Of a stretch of 64,000 nt of DNA, positions 59,521-64,000 are shown piece after piece. A program made the translations under genes and the position numbers. The notes below the pieces were generated by a model. That model did no database searches and was not told the DNA's origin. It worked only from the letters and a program-made list of their open reading frames with translations. The DNA is from Microbacterium sp. MYb66 (GTDB lineage Bacteria; Actinomycetota; Actinomycetes; Actinomycetales; Microbacteriaceae): positions 62,001 through 126,000 of the forward strand of contig NZ_PCOV01000001.1 in NCBI RefSeq assembly GCF_002979435.1. The letters are read 5' to 3'. Numbering within the stretch: the stretch's first letter is position 1; each line of letters opens with the position of its first letter.

Positions 59521-60234
59521 GTGGTTAAGTGGTTCTGGCAGCGCGATGACGCGCCGCGGCGCACCCTCGCCCTGCGCAGCAGAGGGGAGCAGGGAGACGC
59601 GACGCGCATCGACTTCGCCGAACTCGCCCCCGAGCTCAATCGCTTTCTCGGCCAGGCGGCCTATCTGCAGCTCGGCTACTTCGAGACGCTCACGCGCCTG
59701 ATCCGCGCCACACCCGAGCTCTCCGAGAAGGAATCGCTCTCACGCGCGGCGGGGGCGACGCTGACGAAGCATCGGGGGATCGTCGCGCTCATCGCAGAGC
59801 GCGGAGACGATCCCACGCAGGTGATGCTCCCGTTCCGGGAGAACCTCGACGCGTTCCGGCGAAAGACGATCGGCGCGCGCCCGCGCGAGACGCTGCTCGC
59901 CGTCTACATCACCGCCGGCATGCTCGACGACTTCTATCTCGCGCTGGCCTCGAGCTACGGCGACACCGGGCGTCGCGTGGCGGAGATCCTCCGTGAGGAC
60001 GACGCGCGGCACGAGATCGTCGCCATCATCCAGGAGACCATCGAGAGCGATGAGGAGTGGCGTTCGCTGCTCTCCATGTGGGCACGCCGACTCGTCGGTG
60101 ACACGATCCTCGTCTGCCGTTCCGCGCTGCGGCCGGAGCGCCTCGACGTGGACGACGAGCGCATCGAGCCGGTGTACACCGAGCTCATGGGTGCGCATGC
60201 GCGGCGCATGGACGCCATGGGCCTCGCGTCGTGA
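59521..60234 (+). CDS. Ferritin-like (MiaE-type fold) protein
   Basis: A 237-residue helical protein. Candidate metal ligands are the Glu in GYFETLTRL (about residue 55), His in TKHRGIV (about 82), and the Asp/His in REDDARHEIVAII (about 160), the pattern of ferritin-like di-iron proteins. The first 25 residues are basic. GTG 59521 has GGGAGGA 7 nt upstream, within a leader starting near 59495 (TATTGT at 59483). The gene is divergent from the RhlE-type helicase, as in mycobacteria (Rv3210c/Rv3211, from memory). Activity unknown. Confidence 0.82.
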   Translation: MVKWFWQRDDAPRRTLALRSRGEQGDATRIDFAELAPELNRFLGQAAYLQLGYFETLTRLIRATPELSEKESLSRAAGATLTKHRGIVALIAERGDDPTQVMLPFRENLDAFRRKTIGARPRETLLAVYITAGMLDDFYLALASSYGDTGRRVAEILREDDARHEIVAIIQETIESDEEWRSLLSMWARRLVGDTILVCRSALRPERLDVDDERIEPVYTELMGAHARRMDAMGLAS

Positions 60235-60252
60235 CGACGGGCGCGCTGCGGG

Positions 60253-60540
60253 TCAGATGCCCAGCGCAGCCCGGCCCTCGGCATCGGAGCGCTTGCGCAG
60301 GGCGGTGATCCCCGCCGTCGCCAACGCTGCGACGACCGCGGCGCCGAGTACGCTCGCGAGCCACAGCCAGATGCTGTCCTCGCCGACACCCGCCCACTGC
60401 AGGCCCGTATAGGCGACCGCCGAGACGGCGGTCGCGATGGCGGGAGCGAGCGCCACGCCGCGGAGATCGCGGCCAGCGATCAGGAAGTGCACGGCGATAC
60501 CCAGGGCGCACGCCCCGATGAGCGCGAGGAGGATGTACAT
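60253..60540 (-). CDS. Small membrane protein of unknown function
   Basis: A 95-residue protein with three hydrophobic segments (about residues 2-22, 30-50 and 58-78) and a short charged C-terminus. ATG 60540 lies 7 nt after the DUF3107 stop, so it is the second gene of that small operon. I do not recognise the family; the mycobacterial neighbour of DUF3107 is also a small membrane protein (from memory). Confidence 0.75.
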   Translation of the reverse strand: MYILLALIGACALGIAVHFLIAGRDLRGVALAPAIATAVSAVAYTGLQWAGVGEDSIWLWLASVLGAAVVAALATAGITALRKRSDAEGRAALGI

Positions 60541-60547
60541 CGTGGGG

Positions 60548-60772
60548 TCAGGCGACGAAGCCGACGCGGCGCGATTCCTCGGAGCCCAGCTCGATGTAGG
60601 CGAGGTTCGCGGTCGGGACGATGTAGGAGTTGCCCTTCACATCGGCGAAGCTCACGTGCGTGGCGCTCTGCTCCAGCGCCGCGGCGACCTGGGTGCGGAC
60701 CTCGTCCGCGCTCGCGCCGGTGTCGAAGCTCAGTTCACGGCCGGTGTTGATGATGCCGATGCGGATTTCCAC
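60548..60772 (-). CDS. DUF3107 small protein
   Basis: A 74-residue soluble protein of the actinobacterial DUF3107 family: it starts EIRIGIINTGRELSF and contains IVPTANLAYIELG near its end. GTG 60772 is chosen because an AAGGAG Shine-Dalgarno lies 7 nt upstream, and TAGAGT at 60805-60810 gives a leader of about 26 nt. Function unknown. It is divergent from adnA. Confidence 0.9.
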   Translation of the reverse strand: MEIRIGIINTGRELSFDTGASADEVRTQVAAALEQSATHVSFADVKGNSYIVPTANLAYIELGSEESRRVGFVA

Positions 60773-60932
60773 GCGTGCTCCTTGAAGTTCGGGGACTGCG
60801 GCCAACTCTACCCCGCGCGCACCGGGGCGGATCGGCCGCCGGGCGCGGTTTCGCCGTGAGCGCACAGACCGGTGTCGGGGATCCGTGCGCGCGAGGCGAG
60901 CGCGTGCGGACGACGATGTCCGCGCGTCCGGA

Positions 60933-60938
60933 TAGCGT
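60933..60938 (+). promoter_or_regulatory. -10 element before adnA
   Basis: TAGCGT, then 7 nt (GGAGGAC), then ATG 60946. Either nearly leaderless, or the GGAGGA serves as a Shine-Dalgarno for a transcript starting further upstream. Confidence 0.45.
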
Positions 60939-60945
60939 GGAGGAC

Positions 60946-63900
60946 ATGACATCGGATGCCGCGCAGCGAGCCGTGATCGCCGCCGAGCCGACCTCGTCCG
61001 GCGTCATCATCGGCGCACCCGGCACCGGAAAGACCCGCACTCTCGTCGCCCGCGTCGTGCACCTGCTCGATGCCGCGCAGATGCGGCCGGAGCAGGTGCT
61101 CGCGCTCACTCCGAACCGTCAGGCCGCGACGGCGCTGCGCGACCGCATCGGAGTACGGATCGGTCAGGCGACCCCGGGTCCGCTGGCCCGATCGCTCGGC
61201 TCCTTCGCCTTCCAGCTCGTCCGCGGGGCGATGGTGCGAGAGGGAGCGGAGCCGCCGGCACTTCTCACCGGAGCCGATCAGGATCGCATCATCGCCGAGC
61301 TGCTCGCCGGAGACGCCGACGACGGACGCATCCCGTGGCCGGAAGCGCTCAGCCCTTCCGTGCGCGCCTCGAAGGGCTTCCGCTCCGAGCTGAGGGCCTT
61401 CCTCGCGGAGTGCACCGAGATCGGAGCGCTCCCCGACGAGCTCCGCCGATCCGGCAACGAGGTCTGGTCGGCGGCAGCGGAGTTCCTGGTCGAGTACCGC
61501 GCCGTGCTCGATGCCCTCCGCGCCGCCCATCGTGATGCCGCGGATCTGCTGAGCGAGGCGAGCGCCATCCTGCACACGGCCGACACGGCGACGCTCGGTC
61601 CGCTCGCCCCGCTGCGCGTGGTCCTCATCGACGACGCGCAGGAACTCACCCGCGGCGGGATCGCGGTCGTGCGAGCCCTGCGCAGCCGGGGGATCGCGGT
61701 CCTGGCATTCGGCGACCCCGACATCTCCTCCGGTTCCTTCCGCGGAGCGAGCCCCGAGCTTTTCGCCCGACTCGCCGGCGTGCTGGGCGAGGTGCATGTG
61801 CTCGACGGCCCGCATCGTCAGCGCCCGGCCCTCACGGCGCTCACGCGAACCGTGACCCAGGCGATCGGCGTGTCCGGACGTGTCGATCACCGGCGTGCGC
61901 CCGTGCCCGTGACGTCCGACGAGATCGACGCGCGGGTCTCGACGTTCCTCGCCCCCTCTCCCCACGAAGAGCTCGATCGCATCGCCGGAGTCATGCGGGC
62001 CTGGCACCTCGCCGAGGGGGTCCGCTGGGATCGGATGGCCGTCATCGCGCACGACACGCGACAGGTGACCACGCTCGAGACCGAGCTCGCCGCTCGCGAG
62101 ATCCCGACGCGTGCCGCCGGTGTGCAGCGGCCGCTGGGGAGCGAGGGGATCGTGCGCGACATCGTCGGCATCGTGCGCCTCGCCCTGACCCCTGTCGAGG
62201 AACGCACGCCGCAGGCGCTCGAAGAAGCCATGCGCACCCCGTTCGGGGGGATGGATGCGATCGGACTGCGCCGACTGCGCGCACGGCTCCGCCACATCGA
62301 ACTCGAGCAGGGCGGCTCGACACCGGCGCGCGAACTGCTGCGTCAAGCCATGGCGAATCCGTCGCATCTGACGCTCATCGACGCGCCGGAGTCGCGCACG
62401 GCCGAGCGGTTCGCCGAGACGATCGAGGCCGTCGCGCGAGGCGCGGCCGCGGGCGAGACGATCCACGATCTGCTGTGGCGGGTGTGGGATCAGGCGCGTG
62501 CGGTCGACGGACGGCGGCTGCAGGTCGCGTGGCGCGAGATCTCCCTGCTGCCGACCGGCGCGGAGACCGCGCGCTCGCTGGACGCGCTGGTCTCGCTGTT
62601 CGATGCGGCGAAGCGGTTCGTCGAACGCACCCCGAACGAGAAGCCCGAGACCTTCGTGCGGGACATCCTCGACAGCGAGGTTCCCGAGGACTCCCTGTCG
62701 ACCCCGGATCGTCCGGGAAAGGTGACGCTGTTGACCCCGGCCACCGCCCTCGGCACCGAGTTCGACGCCGTAGTCGTCGCCGGGGTGCAGGACGGCGTGT
62801 GGCCGAACGTGCGGCTGCGTGGCGGTCTGCTGCAGACGTGGCGGCTGGCCGACGCGATCCAGGCGGCGCGCACGGGCGTGCGCATCGAACCCCCCGGAGT
62901 CCTGGATCGTCGACGGGCGGCGCTGCACGACGAACTCCGGCTGTTCGTCCGTGCCGTCTCCCGGGCGCGGGAGCGACTCCTGATCACCGCGGTCGACGAC
63001 GACGACCTGACGCCGAGCGCGTTCTTCGGCTTCCTCCCCGCACCGGAGCCGCCGGAGCGACACGCCTCGGCAGAGCACCCGCTGACCCTGCGCGGGCTCG
63101 TCGCCCGGCACCGGCGCACCCTCACCACCGCGTCCTCGGGGTCGGCTCGGCGAGAGGCCGCGGCGCAGCTCTCGGTTCTGGCCCGCGAGGGGGTGCCGGG
63201 GGCGGATCCCGCCGAATGGTACGGGATGACCCCGGCGTCGACGGATGCTCCACTGCGCGATCTCGCCGTCGCGGGGGCGCGGGTGTCGCCCTCGAAGATG
63301 GAGTCCTATGAGGAATGCGGCCTCAACTGGGTCGTGTCGGCGCTCGGTGGCGACACGGTGATGCCGCCCACGGCCGGCATCGGGACGATCGTGCACGAGG
63401 CGATGGAGCGCGTCCCCGACGGCGACCTCGAGAAGATGCGTGCGATCGTCGCGGAGCACTGGCCCGAGCTCGACTTCGAGACCGAGTGGATCGGTCGCAA
63501 AGAGAGGCGTCGGGCTGACCTGCTGGTCGGGCGGCTCCACACCTATCTCGGTGACGTTCGTCGAGACGGCGGCCGCGTCATCGGCAGCGAGGTGGAGTTC
63601 CGCTTCGCGGTGGACGTCGCCGACGAGAGCGAGGGCGACGCGGTGCCCGCGGTGCATCCGGTCGGTGAGGATCGCGGGAATCAGGCGATCATCCACGGCT
63701 ACATCGACAGGGTCGAGGCGTACCCACCCGGGGCGGGCGAGCATCCGCATGCGCGAGGACGTGGCTGGGAGCAGGTCTCCGGTGGGCCCGAGGGCCCCAC
63801 CGTGGTCGTCGATCTGAAGACCGGGAAGAACGACCCCGAATCGGACTCGGGAGTCCTCGAGCACGCCCAGCTGGCGGCCTACCAGGTCGCCGTCCAGCAG

Positions 63901-64000
63901 GGGCTGGTCGAGGGTGCACCTCCGGCATCGCTGGCGGGGGCTCGCCTGGTGATCGTGTCCAAGACCCTCGCCAAGAGCGACTACCGCATCGCGCACCAGC
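60946..64000 (+). CDS. adnA: AdnA subunit of the AdnAB helicase-nuclease, 3' end cut by window
   Basis: At least 1018 residues of an UvrD-like helicase fused to a nuclease; AdnAB resects double-strand ends in actinobacteria. Walker A is GAPGTGKT (residues 23-30). Motif II is VVLIDDAQEL (about 225), with DDAQ where active UvrD helicases have DE, as expected for the weaker AdnA motor. The nuclease domain starts after a Cys in YEECGLNW (about 790) that may ligate an Fe-S cluster. It contains the acidic residues of GYIDRVE (about 920) and the DLK of VVDLKTGK (about 955). The partner adnB should follow beyond base 64000. Confidence 0.88.
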   Translation, partial: MTSDAAQRAVIAAEPTSSGVIIGAPGTGKTRTLVARVVHLLDAAQMRPEQVLALTPNRQAATALRDRIGVRIGQATPGPLARSLGSFAFQLVRGAMVREGAEPPALLTGADQDRIIAELLAGDADDGRIPWPEALSPSVRASKGFRSELRAFLAECTEIGALPDELRRSGNEVWSAAAEFLVEYRAVLDALRAAHRDAADLLSEASAILHTADTATLGPLAPLRVVLIDDAQELTRGGIAVVRALRSRGIAVLAFGDPDISSGSFRGASPELFARLAGVLGEVHVLDGPHRQRPALTALTRTVTQAIGVSGRVDHRRAPVPVTSDEIDARVSTFLAPSPHEELDRIAGVMRAWHLAEGVRWDRMAVIAHDTRQVTTLETELAAREIPTRAAGVQRPLGSEGIVRDIVGIVRLALTPVEERTPQALEEAMRTPFGGMDAIGLRRLRARLRHIELEQGGSTPARELLRQAMANPSHLTLIDAPESRTAERFAETIEAVARGAAAGETIHDLLWRVWDQARAVDGRRLQVAWREISLLPTGAETARSLDALVSLFDAAKRFVERTPNEKPETFVRDILDSEVPEDSLSTPDRPGKVTLLTPATALGTEFDAVVVAGVQDGVWPNVRLRGGLLQTWRLADAIQAARTGVRIEPPGVLDRRRAALHDELRLFVRAVSRARERLLITAVDDDDLTPSAFFGFLPAPEPPERHASAEHPLTLRGLVARHRRTLTTASSGSARREAAAQLSVLAREGVPGADPAEWYGMTPASTDAPLRDLAVAGARVSPSKMESYEECGLNWVVSALGGDTVMPPTAGIGTIVHEAMERVPDGDLEKMRAIVAEHWPELDFETEWIGRKERRRADLLVGRLHTYLGDVRRDGGRVIGSEVEFRFAVDVADESEGDAVPAVHPVGEDRGNQAIIHGYIDRVEAYPPGAGEHPHARGRGWEQVSGGPEGPTVVVDLKTGKNDPESDSGVLEHAQLAAYQVAVQQGLVEGAPPASLAGARLVIVSKTLAKSDYRIAHQ

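Noticed and set aside
60808..63996. A 1062-codon open frame on the minus strand opposite adnA
   Set aside because: It is antisense to a clear helicase-nuclease, rich in Arg, Gly, His and Asp, and has no recognisable domain; long antisense frames are expected at this GC content.
1..64000. CRISPR arrays, tRNA/rRNA genes, prophage or IS elements
   Set aside because: No direct-repeat array, no tRNA-like cloverleaf consensus, no transposase, integrase or phage structural gene was seen on either strand.

Overview
The window is a contiguous stretch of a high-GC actinobacterial chromosome. Intact housekeeping operons, C-ending codons, very short intergenic gaps, frequent 1-11 nt gene overlaps and actinobacterial signature genes (DUF3107, DUF3117, AdnA, an actinobacterial dapC/dapD/dapE set) all point that way. 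A recurring GGATGC/GCATCC hexamer and the overall gene style suggest the family Microbacteriaceae, most likely Microbacterium; the genus is an inference. I see no tRNA or rRNA gene, IS element, prophage, integrase, CRISPR array or replication origin.

Layout. 1-6.2 kb: a truncated PlsC-type acyltransferase, a 48-residue Cys-containing small protein, a DHA2-type MFS exporter divergent from an ABC exporter half-transporter, an SDR oxidoreductase and a family-2 glycosyltransferase. 6.2-11.8 kb: a minus-strand NAD biosynthesis operon, nrtR-nadA-nadB-nadC-cysteine desulfurase, probably self-regulated by its first gene. 12.1-17.5 kb: a five-gene oligopeptide-type ABC importer whose two ATPase genes have foreign-looking codon use. 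17.6-22.4 kb: a tandem glycine riboswitch followed by gcvT-gcvH-gcvP. 22.5-28.4 kb: a second peptide-type ABC importer with a fused double ATPase and a coupled PH-domain membrane protein. 28.4-32.4 kb: a CPBP protease, the GTPase TypA/BipA and a secreted lysozyme-like/transglycosylase protein. 32.4-37.3 kb: a glutaminase-MFS pair, a cupin-type XRE regulator divergent from azlCD, and a small membrane protein. 37.3-45.5 kb: ferredoxin, dapC, citrate synthase, a DEAD-box helicase, the divergent dapD/dapE pair, a GT-C mannosyltransferase-like protein and DUF3117. 45.6-52.4 kb: an O-methyltransferase, TatB, a four-gene minus-strand operon (MgtE-N/CBS protein, DUF1003, Mrp, YcxB-like) and a three-gene plus-strand operon. 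52.4-57.7 kb: a kinase-like gene, aminopeptidase P, an EEP-fold phosphatase, a PHP phosphoesterase and DUF817. 57.8-64 kb: a RhlE-type helicase, a ferritin-like protein, a small membrane protein, DUF3107 and the start of adnA, cut by the window edge.

How the genes work together. The dapC/dapD/dapE genes supply the succinylase branch of meso-diaminopimelate synthesis. The nad operon makes NAD from aspartate and includes a cysteine desulfurase that can serve the Fe-S cluster of NadA. The gcv operon senses and degrades glycine; it lies between two peptide importers, so peptide-derived glycine is a plausible inducer. From memory, the order typA, fdxA, dapC, dapD, dapE, DUF3117, O-methyltransferase, tatB, mrp, DUF1003, CBS protein follows the Mycobacterium tuberculosis Rv1165-Rv1234 order, and rhlE, ferritin-like, DUF3107, adnA follows Rv3211-Rv3202c.

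The clearest pattern outside the genes is a leaderless promoter class: at least a dozen start codons sit exactly 6 nt downstream of a TANNNT-type -10 hexamer. I did not find a convincing large undescribed system. The best candidates for new biology are the 48-residue Cys protein, the recurrent hexamer, the codon-use mosaic in the ABC ATPases, and several unexplained palindromes at promoters.
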